Shown: one piece after another, positions 48,400-59,460 of the stretch | Layout: every line of letters starts with the position of its first letter | Position numbering within the stretch: the first letter of the stretch is position 1 | Source: Clarkia xantiana subsp. parviflora | Lineage: Eukaryota > Streptophyta > Magnoliopsida > Myrtales > Onagraceae | Direction: 5' to 3' | DNA length: 64,000 nt | Assembly (NCBI GenBank): GCA_036873135.1 | Contig: JAPTYO010000008.1 | Span: 29,352,761-29,416,760 of the forward strand | Program-made: the position numbers and the translations under genes | Notes under the pieces: model-generated | What the model was told of the DNA's origin: nothing | What the model saw: only the letters and a program-made list of their open reading frames with translations | Database searches by the model: none

Positions 48400-50188
48400 C
48401 TACAATATGAATGCACGAAAGACATATAGCCGTTTAAAAGACTATCCATTATGAGTGTCAAGATGCTCAATAATTGTCAAAGGAAGAATGAAGGACTTAC
48501 TCATAGCGATAACTCGATCAAAAGGAAGAGAATTCCGCAAGAGGTTACTACGACTTCAAAATCTGCAAGAACCAAGCAGAGGTCAATACGCATTGCCAAG
48601 TCAACGCGCGTAGCAAAAGTCAACGCGCGTAGCCCAAGTCAACGCGCGTAGCGAAAGTCAACGCGCGTAGCAAAAGTCAACGCGCGCAGCAAAAGTCAAC
48701 GTGCGTAGCAAAGGTCAACGCGCATAGCAAAAGTCAACGCGCGTAGCGAAAGTCAATGCGCATAGCAAAGTTGGTACGTACGATAAAAGGGACTAACGTC
48801 TTAAGAGGCTATCATGCAAACGGTGAATCTCACGGACAAACCACAAGGATCAAATACGACGACACTTAAGGAAAATATTTTCCTAAGGCTTCAAAGGCAA
48901 CAAAAGGCTACTCCTAAGGACGTTTGGCAATTCCCTTCAACCAACGAACACATCAAGGGAAAAAATTATGCATACCGGCCAAAAAGTCTCTACACAAAGA
49001 CACGGGGGCAATATGTCCAATCGGGGAATTCTACTTCAACTATCCACGGAAGTGAAAAATCGCCTAAGGCATGAACAAACGGCAATAGTAACGACAACCA
49101 ATCAGCAATTATTCGATATACAAACACCAATAAGCAGTCCCATACGACAACAACGACAAATAGCTCAAACGAACAACAATACGACGACATTCGAAATCAA
49201 GCCGAAGCTGTCCTGTAAAATCGAATTTCCAGATTACCTCAAAACGTGACGAAAAGTATCACAATGGACTCCCCTCGTCGAGACGATTTCGGAAAGGTAA
49301 GGACCGCGACGAACAAAGCCCGGGAAGGCGGCGCGTGGCTTACACGCGCCGGCAAGACGAAACTCACGCGGCGGCGCGTGAGGGCGCGTCTGACCTCTCC
49401 TGGTGATTCCGAAGGTGGCGCTGGAATCCTCGTGACAATCTGAGTCGATTGGTGGTGTCAATTTCTGGAAACAAGTCAAGGATCAAGCACGAAACTTTCG
49501 GGATACGTCTAAGCTTTACGACGGTAAAGAAACTATGAACACACAAACAATTTCTGGAAATGATGAAGGGATTACCTGCAAAGAAGAAGGAATGATGAAT
49601 TCCCAAAGTGCTGGAGGAATGGTTGGGGATTTGTGTAATTACATATCCCAAAAGATGCCTTGGTGATAAGGATTAAAGGAGTAACTCATCTACACTCACG
49701 CCTAAGCACTTACGGTATACTCCACCCTCTCTTCTAAATATCTACTCCTACATACGTGATTAATTTGATATTGCACGTATCAAACCCGTCATTCTACGCG
49801 TACGTTTCCATATCGCATGATTCATGATTTGATAATCACTAAGTCGTTTTAGAAGTGTACGGATTATATTTCTTGCATCGCGTAATTACGATCTTGCCAT
49901 AACTGTTACTTGTGCATGCATGTTGATAAAAGCATGTTCGCATGATGTATTGCTAATTGCTTATATCCCTAAAGGTAACCATACTCGCACGCTACGTATA
50001 TGCATTCTCTATTGCACTAACCGTGATGACAGGAAATAAAGTCATTCGGTCGGAAAATCAAAGGACGGACGAAATCAAGATGTCTACGTCCAACCAACGA
50101 CTAAAACCGAAAGGTTAGCGTCAAACTCAAATTGGACACGTATCCTAACTTAAAAATAGAGTCAAGAAAGGTTTTAAACCGTTACTTG
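48400..50188. other. upstream region of antisense gene / 3' region of element 3
   Basis: No supported ORF. Contains the 19-bp repeat array and a GC-rich stretch (about 49310-49400). Confidence 0.5.
48595..48775. repeat. 19-bp tandem repeat, about nine copies
   Basis: The unit is gtcaacgcgcgtagcaaaa with variants in the last four bases. It sits where exon 1 of the antisense gene is expected. Confidence 0.93.
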
Positions 50189-50201
50189 ACTCGGGGGCAA
50201 G
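50189..50201 (+). other. polypurine tract of element 3
   Basis: actcgggggcaag directly before the 3' LTR, as in element 1. Confidence 0.8.
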
Positions 50202-50926
50202 TGATGGATATGTGTCCAATTCGGGTTCGTATTTACGTTTCGGGCCTCGCAAACACGCCGAAAATCGCATCACAACTTGAAAAACGTCTCCCAAGGGGTA
50301 AAAACGGTCTGGTAGTGCATTTACGCGCATCCGGACCGGACCTCCGGATTGCACTACGGGTATTGCGCGATTACCGTTTACGCGATTACCGTTACATGAA
50401 GAGAAGTCAAGTTCGCATATTACCAGTGATGATGACGGTTACCGCTTGCTTTTGGACCGTCATCAAACCGCTTTAAAACCGGGTCCGGTCTCAAGGAAGC
50501 CTATAAATAGGAGACCTTGGCCACCCATTTTCACACATCCTCTCATTTGCCCAACTTTGGTATTTTGAGCTCTGACTTCTCTCTAGAAATATTTTCTCTC
50601 TCTAGAATTACTCTTTTAGCCCTATAGTGACTTAAGCTTCGGAGAGGGCTCCGCTAGCACCACCCTCCCCCCTCTCCGTGCTAGCACCTGTCCTTTGTGC
50701 AGGAATCGTCGCCCAGACATCCGGATTTGTGCACAGACCACCGCCTTCCGAGACTCAGACATCCCCCCGAGACACAACCGCACTTTGAGACACAGACCTT
50801 TCCGGGAATCAACCGAACACTCGTCAGTGGCACAAACCTCTTTCAGACGAAGGGTTACAGCCCGAAAACCCGCACAACCATACGAACAGACGCGTCCCCA
50901 CGACCCAGTTCATCCCGGACGCAACA
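50202..50926 (+). repeat. element 3 3' LTR
   Basis: 725 bases. TATAAATA at 50502-50509. The block at about 50351-50392 differs completely from the 5' LTR block at 40501-40550. Confidence 0.95.
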
Positions 50927-50954
50927 TCATGTATCCTTGCTTTTAAAAGTAAGT

Positions 50955-51612
50955 TTTTTCAAGGTACGTTGTTGGAGTCATTTAAAAAAAATATTTACGA
51001 GATAGGCTCTCGGAGGGCACATAATGTGTTCGCGAGATAGGCTCTCGGAAGGCGCGGAATTAGTTCGCGAGATAGGCTCTCGGAGGGCACGGAATATGTT
51101 CGCGAGATAGGCTCTCGGAGGGCACGTAATTTGTTCGCGAGATAGGCTCTCAGAGGGCGCGGAACTTTTCACGAGATAGGCTCTCGGACACAGAACTTTT
51201 CACGAGATAGGCTCTCAGAGGGCACAAAATTAGTTCGCAAGATAGGCTCTCGGTGGGCGCGGAACTTTTCACCAGATAGGCTCTCGGAGGGCACGAAATT
51301 AGTTCGCGAGATAGGCTCTCAGAGGGCGCATAATTTTTCATGAGATATGCTCTCGAAGGACGCGGAACTTTTCACGAGATAGGCTCTCGGAGGGCACGTA
51401 ATTTTTCATGAGATAGGCTCTCGGAGGGCACAAAATTAGTTCGCGAGATAGGCTCTCGGAGGGCGCGGAATTTTTCACGAGATAGGCTCTCGGAGGGCGC
51501 GGAACTTTTCACGAGATAGGCTCTTGGAGGGCGCGGAACTTTCCATGAGATAGGCTCTCGGAGGTCACGGAATTTTTCGCGAGATAGGCTATCGGTGGGC
51601 GCAGAAAGTGTC
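50955..51612. repeat. 35-bp tandem repeat, about 18 copies (element 4)
   Basis: The unit reads gagataggctctcggagggc followed by acggaattagttcgc; some units are shorter (31-33 bases). Related to the 34-bp array of element 2. Sequence just right of both arrays also matches (aagtgtc...acttggtt). Confidence 0.93.
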
Positions 51613-51902
51613 ATGCACTTGGTTGTCACATCTAAGTAAGGAGTTCGTGGAGATATTGTTATCTCATACTTACGAAATATTTTGATAAACTTCTACTTCA
51701 TTGAAAGCATTCATGCCTTATATACAGGAGGGGTGTCATGGGTGGTCCATGACATCCTTTAAGGAAACAAAAGATAGTCAAAGAGTTGGAGAAACTTCGT
51801 AAGTTTTCCGCCTCAAGAGTTGTTTTTAGAAAACTAAACAATTAAACATGCATTATATAGAAGATAAAACAAAAGATATGGTGTTCCGCTGGTGTGATTT
51901 CC
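51613..51902. other. spacer between gag pseudogene and repeat in element 4
   Basis: Nothing coding seen. The left part is homologous to the sequence next to the element 2 repeat. Confidence 0.45.
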
Positions 51903-52566
51903 TTAGTTGGTGGTGGATGGCACGGGTGCTATGTATTCCTTTAGTCCTCCCTTGTAGATCATCTCTTCAATCTCAATTTTCAACACCATGCAATCATTTG
52001 TCTTATGTCCCCATGTTCCACGGTATTCACACCATCCTCTTGTCTCCTTTCCAAGGAAGGCCTTACCTTCTTCCTTGCATTCTGGCAGCTCCTTGCTCAG
52101 GTGTTTCTTGAAAATTTCTTCAACTTGTACCTTAAGAGATGTAAAGTTGAAATTTACACCCCCTCCTTGTATGTGGGACTCCTCCTCATTGGATGCTTCA
52201 CCATACTATCTCATTTCTTTCTCGAATGCCTTGTCCAATTTTTCTTTTAAGTTCTCGCATTGTGCTTGTCATCACTACTTCATAATGACCTCCAAAGGCC
52301 TCGAAAGAGATTGGATGCATGTTTCTAACGAAAGCTCTTACAGCATCCCCTCTTGTTACCTCCATGTTAGCCCCATATTCCACGAACCTTTCGAAGTAAC
52401 TTGCAATGGGTTCCCCTGGCATTTGCTTTACATCCTCTATGTATCTGAAGCCTCTTTCGATTGAACTTTTCACTCTCCTTCCCTTTTCATTATCTGGCTG
52501 CCAGGGTATGCTTGTCACCTTTACAACCTTTCCACCTCCTGTTCTCTTGGCCAAACTTCTAAACAT
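51903..52566 (-). pseudogene. gag: gypsy gag of element 4 (core and zinc knuckle), one frameshift
   Basis: Minus strand. The first part (52566-52198) holds MPGEPIASYFERFVEYGANM and then VRAFVRNMHP, the pattern of the plant gypsy gag core. After a one-base shift near 52198 the frame continues to a TAA at 51903-51905. It includes WCEYRGTWGHKTNDC, a zinc knuckle of the CX2HX4HX4C type with R at the first histidine, and the usual GGLKEYIAP ending. Gag should precede protease; here it follows it. N-terminal gag is missing or decayed. Confidence 0.75.
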
Positions 52567-52612
52567 CTGCTTGCTTAGGCGGAGTGTGACTCCTGACCTT
52601 TGTTTTCCTTGC

Positions 52613-53605
52613 TTAGCTGTTTTCTATCCCATTTTTTTTAGAGTTTTTACTCTGTCTGCCCCCTGTCATCACCATTGCTACCGTGTCTGATTGTTGTGAC
52701 TTACGTCTCATAGAATTGACGTAACACTGCCTTGCGGTGCGTTGATCACCCATGACTTCTCCTATTGCACTCTCAGTGATGTACTTCAATTTCTGGTGCA
52801 CTGTTGAGGGCACAATCTCATATGGTTTTATTGTGGTTCTCACTAGAATCCCGTTGTAGGCTCCTATGTTTTCCACTACCAAGAAGTTAACATTTATCCT
52901 CAGTTGTGTCCATCCTTGCCCCAGTGTCACTGGTATAGTTATCATGCCTAGATGGTAACTTGTTGCTCCTGAGAATCCGACTAGAGGAAGGTTCACCGGC
53001 TTGATATCCGCCTTGGATTTTCCTATCTCTTCAAGCACGCGCATTTGTAGTATATCTGCCGAACTTCCTCCATCAACAAGTATTCTTTTCACATCAAAGT
53101 TGTCAATGTCCATTGTTATCACTAGGGCATCGTCATGAGGGAAGACGATATGGCTCTTATCCTTCTCAGAGAATTCAATTACCATTTCATTTTCCTCCCT
53201 TGGTCTCTTTCTCCACTTTGTTGTTGCATCTATCCTGGAGGCATACACCTCTCTTGCATTTGCAGTTGATCCGCCTGCCGAGATTCCACCATGTATCATG
53301 TTGATCATTCCCCTTTTGGTGGGTAAGGGATTGTAATCAACATTCTCCTTTCCTTTGTCCTTTTGCACGGGCCTTGTAGGTGTACTGCTGCCCCCGTAAA
53401 CTACAAATTGTTTCAATTCTCCCCTTTGCGGTGAATTGTTTATGCTTAACTTTAAATTGAAGCATTCGCACTATTTTTCTTTATCATTTCCTACCATTGG
53501 GGCTCTTCGTCTTGCTGGGGGTGTCCATATCTTCAAGTTCCTCATTTATCTTAATACGACTGTTGGGGTCGCATTCAGTGGTACGAACTTGATGACATTG
53601 ATATC
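52613..53605 (-). pseudogene. gag C-terminus and protease of element 4, no RT attached
   Basis: The frame from 53416 to 52613 is open for 267 codons. It has MIHGGISAGG, HDDALVITMDID, protease RILVDGGSSADIL near 53070 and GAYNGIL. Upstream in the same frame, across two stops, the sequence reads TPPARRRAP and CFNLKLSINN...GELKQFV, which fits the end of gag without its zinc knuckle. After protease the frame continues for about 35 residues unlike RT and stops, followed by the separate gag. The protease itself looks intact. Confidence 0.75.
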
Positions 53606-54398
53606 TGTCGGACCTAAAATCTGACCTAGGGCGGATTACGTTTTGAAAACGCGCAATTTTTAAAGAGTCGCCACTAGTTAATTATTAGGTTAACTAGAAT
53701 CCTAAATTACCTAAGTGAATAACGTATTAAACACCTAGGCGTAAAATCGGTCTACGATTAGAAATTTTTGGATTCAGGGGTTCTATTACGAATTATAAAT
53801 ATAAATGTTTAACTACGCCCTTTCGGTACTCAGTTCACTTAATTGCCATTTTTATTTTTTAATACATGCTATATCAGACTAATCTAACGACGTCATGATT
53901 TAATTAAATTTATGATATGCAAAAAATATTATCAATCAGTAACCTAAATCTAAAAATTAATTATAATCTACGAGTCCTAATTAAGACGAAATCGAAAGCC
54001 CAAAATTATCTAACATGTTTAAATACATACACAACTTAATACATATTCAATCATACATACAACTTGAATAATTAAACACTCTACCTAATCAAATTTATCT
54101 AATTACGTTTAAACATCTAATTAAATATAATACAATAATATTAATAATACAATATCAAAATAATAATAATAATAATAAATATTAATAATAACAATAATAA
54201 TAATAATAATAACCTGCGGAAGATGAACAGCAACAGCGGGGCAGCACTGTTGCAGCAGGGACGGACGGACGGAATCGAGGCCGGACGGACGGAATTAAGG
54301 CCGGACGGAGTCGAGAGGGTTCGCTGGCGGGAGGAGGCGAGGTGGCGTCGTGGCCGGGCCAGGCTGGTCGGGGGAAGAGAGAGAGAGAGAAAAAGGGG

Positions 54399-54442
<44 letters not shown>

Positions 54443-55171
54443 GAGACGGACGGCCGGCCGGCGGAGCTGGGCTGGCCGGCGGAGGGAGGAGAGAGAGAGA
54501 GAGAGAAGGGCCGGCGTGGTGGTCTTGGAGGTGGCGCGGTGGTCAAGAGGGTTCAGGGGCGGCAGGAGCTTCGGCCGGGAGAGGATAGCCGGCGGAGCTG
54601 GGTGAGAGAGAAAGGGGAGAGAGAGAGAGAGCGACGGACGGGCGGCGGAGCCGGCTGGTCGCCGGCGACCAGAGATGCAGCGGGAGGAAAAAAAATTAAT
54701 TAATTCACTAGAAGACAAAAATCGCACAGAGCCCGAAAATAGTGTATTATTGCTTCTTTTTGGTCTTTTTCTGTCTGTCCTTTACAATGTAACCTAGACC
54801 CCTATTTATACCAAAAACCTAGTCTAGATTACAGATAAAGTTTAAATAAAAAATGCTAACAGATAATTATTCTAGAGAATATTCCTAAGGATATTTATCT
54901 TTACAGATAATTATTTTTTTTGAATAAAAAATAAAATCTGGAGATAAATATCTTACAGATAATTTTCTAAAATAAAAAAACTAATTATTATATATATATT
55001 TTAAAAAATTCCGAAAATATTAAATAAATTCGAAATAATTTAAAATACATTTTAAAATAATTTCCCTAATGTGCCCTGGAGCATTTTTGGAGACTTTGTG
55101 GCTTGACGCGTCCAGAATTTGACGTATCATGTGTAATGTCGTTACGTCCGGGTCAAAATCGAGTGTTTACA
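53606..55171 (-). repeat. LARD-like element 3' LTR (1566 bp)
   Basis: Starts tgtcggacctaaaatctgac and ends gagtgtttaca on plus. Outer parts match the right LTR closely. The middle (54220-54690) is GC- and purine-rich with long (GA)n runs and differs from the right LTR. TATAAATAG on minus at 54802-54810. ORFs on both strands at 54182-54727 are low-complexity artefacts. Confidence 0.85.
54376..54440. repeat. (GA)n microsatellite
   Basis: Runs of gagagaga within the LTR; a second, shorter run at about 54487-54505. Confidence 0.9.
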
Positions 55172-55514
55172 GTTTGCCCCTCTTTGGACGAACTCCCGTA
55201 GAACGTGTTCGAATGGGTTTTTCCAAAGACGAGGAAACACTGATTTTGACCAGAAAGTATATTCTCTTCCACTTCTTCAAAGTCTTCAAGGTGGCTCATA
55301 TGCTTATTTTGGTGCGGAAAGATAAAACCTCTGTCGGCGGGACGCCTGTTGGCGGTGCCTCCATTAGTGATGCAGAAAGTAAAGCCTCCAGTGGCGGTGC
55401 GGAAAAGTAAAGCCTCGGTCGGCGGTGCCCCTGTTGGCGGTGCAGAAAGTAAATACCTCAATTGACGATGCCTCCAGTGGCGTGCGACAAGGAAAAACCT
55501 CCAGTGGCGGTGCG

Positions 55515-56392
55515 GAAAGTAAAGCCTCCAGTGGCGTGCGGGAAAGTAAAGCCTCCAGTGGCGTGCGGGAAAGTAAAGCCTCCAGTGGCGTGCGGGAAAG
55601 TAAAGCCTCCAGTGGCGTGCGGGAAAGTAAAGCCTCCAGTGGCGTGCGGAAAAGTAAAGCCTCCAGTGGCGTGCGGAAAAGTAAAGCCTCCAGTGGCGTG
55701 CGGAAAAGTACAGCCTCCAGTGGCGTGCGGGAAAGTACAGCCTCCAGTGGCGTGCGGGAAAGTAAAGCCTCCAGCGGCGTGCGGGAAAGTAAAGCCTCCA
55801 GCGGCGTGCGGGAAAGTAAAGCCTCCAGCGGCGTGCGGGAAAGTAAAGCCTCCAGTGGCGTGCGGGAAAGTAAAGCCTCCAGCGGCGTGCGGGAAAGTAA
55901 AGCCTCCAGCGGCGTGCGGAAAAGTAAAGCCTCCAGCGGCGTGCGGAAAAGTACAGCCTCCAGTGGCGTGCGGAAAAGTACAGCCTCCAGCGGCGTGCGG
56001 AAAAGTACAGCCTCCAGTGGCGTGCGGAAAAGTACAGCCTCCAGCGGCGTGCGGAAAAGTAAAGCCTCCAGCGGCGTGCGGAAAAGTACAGCCTCCAGTG
56101 GCGTGCGGAAAAGTACAGCCTCCAGCGGCGTGCGGAAAAGTAAAGCCTCCAGCGGCGTGCGGAAAAGTACAGCCTCCAGTGGCGTGCGGAAAAGTACAGC
56201 CTCCAGTGGCGTGCGGAAAAGTAAAGCCTCCAGTGGCGTGCGGAAAAGTAAAGCCTCCAGTGGCGTGCGGAAAAGTAAAGCCTCCAGTGGCGTGCGGAAA
56301 AGTAAAGCCTCCAGTGGCGTGCGGAAAAGTAAAGCCTCCAGTGGCGTGCGGAAAAGTAAAGCCTCCAGTGGCGTGCGGAAAAGGAAAACCTC
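55515..56392. repeat. 27-bp minisatellite, 32 copies
   Basis: Unit is 'gtaaagcctccagtggcgtg' plus cggaaaa. Because 27 is a multiple of three and the unit lacks stops, overlapping frames of 321-434 codons stay open on both strands; I treat none of them as a gene. Three variable sites (aaa/aca, agtggc/agcggc, gggaaa/ggaaaa) define unit types, and some multi-unit blocks repeat. Diverged units continue on both sides (55370-55515 and 56392-56650). Confidence 0.95.
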
Positions 56393-56959
56393 GATCGACG
56401 ATGCCTCCAGTGGCGTGCGACAAGGAAAAGCCTCTAGTGGCGGTGCAGAAAGTAAAGCTTCATATGTCTGAGAAATGCCTCTAGTGGCGTCCGATGGAGA
56501 AGAGCCTCTAGTGGCATGTGTCGGAGAAATGCCTCTATGGCGTCCGTTCGGAGAAGAGCCTCTAGTGGCGTCCGTTGGAGAAGAGTCTCTAGTGGCGTCC
56601 GTTGGAGAAGAGCCTCTAGTGGCATATGTCGGAGAAGGGCCTCGAGTGGTTTGACGACTTGAATGCATGTCCTTAATTTTTGCCTAAATTGCGCATGACG
56701 CGATAACTTAGCGGGATCTTTTTTTTTTTTCTTTTAAATCTCTCATATTCTCTCCTTTTGCCACGGTCAAAATTTTAGACCGTGCCCCTCGGTTTTCCTG
56801 ATTTTTGCATGGATTGCCCCTTGGGGTTTTTATTCCATCGGGATTTTATTTTCTCTCCTTTTGCCATGATTGCAATTTCCGAATTTGCTATCATACCCTC
56901 ACTTCCTAATTTTGTCTAGGCTGCCCTTTCGGGCTTTCAACCTAACGGAAGCACTCTTT

Positions 56960-58130
56960 TTTTAGTAGCCGATTAAACGGTGGCTGTGACCCGTACTTTA
57001 TTTCCCGTCTCGATGCGAGAGTATTTGTAGCCATTTGGAGGGTGGCTATGACCCTTTACTCACCGTCTTCAATGTCGCGAGAGCTCTTTTGATTTGTAGC
57101 CATTTGGAGGGTGGTTATATGTAGCCATTTTGAGGGTGGCTATGGCCCTTTCAACAATCTCCCATCCTCCCAGGATTCGAGGAACATTCTTTGTACGTAG
57201 CCATTTTAGGGGTGGCTGTGGCCCTTTCACTCATTTCCCGCCTTCAATGTTGCGAGAGTGCTCTATATCTGTAGCCGTTTGAAGGGTGGTTGTGGCCCTT
57301 TATTTTGTAGTCGTTTAAGGGACGACTGTGACCCTTTTTTATTTTCCCGCCCTCACATGATTCGCGGGGTCACACTTTTATCTTTAGCCGTTTGGAGGGT
57401 GGTTGTGGCCCATTCACTTATTCTCCGCTTTTGATGTTGCGGGAGCGCTCTTTATCTGTAACCATTTGAAGGGCCTTTATTTTGTGGTCGTTTTAGGGAC
57501 GACTGTGGCCCTTTTTTATTTTCCCGCCCTTTCAAGATTCACGGGGTCATTCTTTTATCTGTAGCCGTTTGGAGGGTGGCTGTGGCCCTTTATTTTGTAG
57601 TCGTTTTAGGGACGATTGTGGCCCTTTTTATTTTCCCGCCCTCACAGGATTCACGGGGTCACTCTTTTATCTTTAGCCGTTTGGAGGGTGGTTGTGGCCC
57701 TTTCTCTTATTCTCCGCTTTTGATGTTGCGGGGGTGCTCTTTATCTGTAACCATTTGAAGGGTGGTTGTGGCCCTTCATTTTGTAGTCGTTTTAGGGACG
57801 ACTGTGGCCCTTTTTTATTTTCCTGCCCTTTCAAGATTCGCGGGGTCACTCTTTTATCTTTAGTCGTTTGGAGGGTGGCTGTGGCCCTTTCACTTATTCT
57901 CCGCTTTTGATGTTGCGGGACCACTCTTTATCTGTAGCCATTTGAAGGGTGGTCGTGGCCCTGTTTTTATAGTCATTTCAGGGATGACTGTGACCCTTTT
58001 ATTTGTAGTTGATTTAGGAACAACTGTGACCCTTTTATTGCTCTCACAAGATTTGTACGAACGCTTTCTTTATTTTTCTGTAGCCAATTAAAGGGCGGCT
58101 ATGTCCCTAAAGAAAACTGGGTTTTTTTTT
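56960..58130. repeat. complex tandem repeat 'gtagccgtttggagggtggctgtggccc'-type
   Basis: More than a dozen copies of a core of the form tgtagcc-ttt-gagggtggctgtggccctt, alternating with 'tttagggacgactgtggccc' cores and 'ttctccgcttttgatgttgc' linkers. Spacing is irregular, with longer periods of about 188 bases near the right end. Confidence 0.85.
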
Positions 58131-59460
58131 TCTTTTTTGGTTTTTTCATCTCACCTTTTGCCATGATTGCCCCTGCGGGTTTTCAATCATGCCCCTCTCC
58201 CTGACTTTTGCCTAGGTTTTCAACCTAGCAGGAATTTATTTTTTTCTCTCTTTTTTCTTTTTTCAAATGGAAAGAAAATCTACAGAAATTAATCAACAAC
58301 AACTATGTTACATGCCCCTAATAGCAGATTAAACCTTTTAATTTCTCGGAACTTCTCCGGAGGAAAACTTGTCAAATAAGTTGATTATGTCGATGTCTTG
58401 AGTGGAGGATCCTTTCAATGGGTGGACGATACCGACAATAATTTCTTCTTTTTCTTCCTCTCAAATGCTCTTTCATTAGCAGGGTCGATCTTCATGGAAT
58501 CTCGATCTTTTTTAATAGGAAGATCTCTGGATGTTTTCAACCATGCTTGATCTTAACAGGAATGCCCCATGGCTACATCTGACTGGTTCATAATTTTTCG
58601 CATGCTGGACGAATGACCTAATTAATGAACACACATGGATGGTGTTGAGTTTGGCACAGTAGTCCGCAAATGGTAAACTTAGGCATAGATATTGTCCGAG
58701 GTATCTGGGATAACTGGTATAAGAATGGTCGGCGAGCGAAGGGCCGTACATGAGATGTGCTCTTCAGGAGTTTTGATTTGGATGATTATCCAAGCTGCAC
58801 GATGAGTAAGGAAAAACTCAAATTTCGGGGATAAAAATGATCACAACTTCTCTTACCTGGGAGTTGGATTTTTCAGTGGGCAATGTGCTCGATATGCGAC
58901 TGGACCTACTGCATGTCCTGATTCTCTTGTTCCACAACTTGTTTATGTACACCTGCTGAAAAGTACATGCCCTTAGTGGCAGACTGGAAATTTCAGAACT
59001 TTTTTCGGAAAAGGTTTCGGTTGATCGAGTCAAGCTACATTGATCGGCACATTGAATCTTCACGGGATTCTCGATGATCTCTTGAAATTTTCTCATCTCC
59101 TGACATGTCCGATCTCAATGGGAGATACCCCATGGTTACCGCTGAATGGTTTAAACCAGGCCACATAACGGTTGTATACCTCGTCTTGGAAAGCGTATGA
59201 ATTTCACACATGGTGGGTGAAATTTTCATAGAAACTCTTTGAAGTGCTCACGTTTCACACGGTTGCGGCATTAGTTAAAGTGGTCATCCGACCTCAGTGT
59301 TAGATATCTCGGGTGTGCAATTTGTTCGTTGTGCAACTGGATGACTGCATGTTCATTTTTTTTTGTTGCCCCATTTAGCCGGCATAACTTATGTGTACAT
59401 GATACCTTAACCAAGGGTACCTGAAAAGGGTGAATGAAAAATCAGTGTAGAGAATATGAG
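58131..59460. other. non-coding interior of LARD-like element
   Basis: No supported gene. Two stretches (about 58500-58700 and 59040-59230) share words such as 'ccccatggctac/ccccatggttac' and may be an old duplication. Confidence 0.4.

Larger units (their letters stand above)
40356..50926 (+). mobile_element. Ty3/gypsy Tat-like LTR retrotransposon, element 3, nested in element 4
   Basis: 10.6 kb. LTRs 40356-41078 and 50202-50926, with a perfect 5-base duplication tcatg (40351-40355 and 50927-50931). The primer site ttggcgccgtc follows the 5' LTR and ctcgggggcaag precedes the 3' LTR. Contents: pol with three in-frame stops (41127-45119), a 66-bp tandem repeat, an antisense gene lacking exon 1 (47057-48399), and a 19-bp repeat. 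Gag is missing except perhaps a short N-terminal piece. Pol is close to that of element 1, but the LTRs differ. Confidence 0.95.
35483..53605 (-). mobile_element. Ty3/gypsy Tat-like element 4, rearranged, interrupted by nested insertions
   Basis: Own sequence is 35483-40355 and 50932-53605; element 3 fills the gap. Minus-strand order from the right: gag C-terminus and protease (53605-52613), a second gag (52566-51903), tandem repeat (51612-50955), antisense gene on plus (37505-39999), 3' LTR (35483-36261). RT, RNase H and integrase are absent. The 5' side is cut at 53605 by a large LTR element, so the rest, including the 5' LTR, lies beyond the window. The layout, 3' LTR and tandem repeat resemble those of element 2. 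Confidence 0.8.

Noticed and set aside
50955..51612. Regular array resembling a CRISPR
   Set aside because: Direct repeats without unique spacers, in plant retrotransposon DNA; the unit is a tandem satellite. The same holds for 29835-30310, 45775-46236 and 48595-48775.
54182..54727. Ser/Leu/Pro-rich ORF and its opposite-strand partners
   Set aside because: Produced by (GA)n and GC-rich low-complexity sequence inside an LTR.
55364..56668. Long overlapping ORFs (321-434 codons) on both strands
   Set aside because: They are the 27-bp minisatellite read in several frames; unit length is a multiple of three and contains no stop. No motif or gene context.
58512..59229. Short minus-strand ORFs in the LARD-like element
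   Set aside because: 60-92 codons, no motif, in a non-coding repeat-rich interior.
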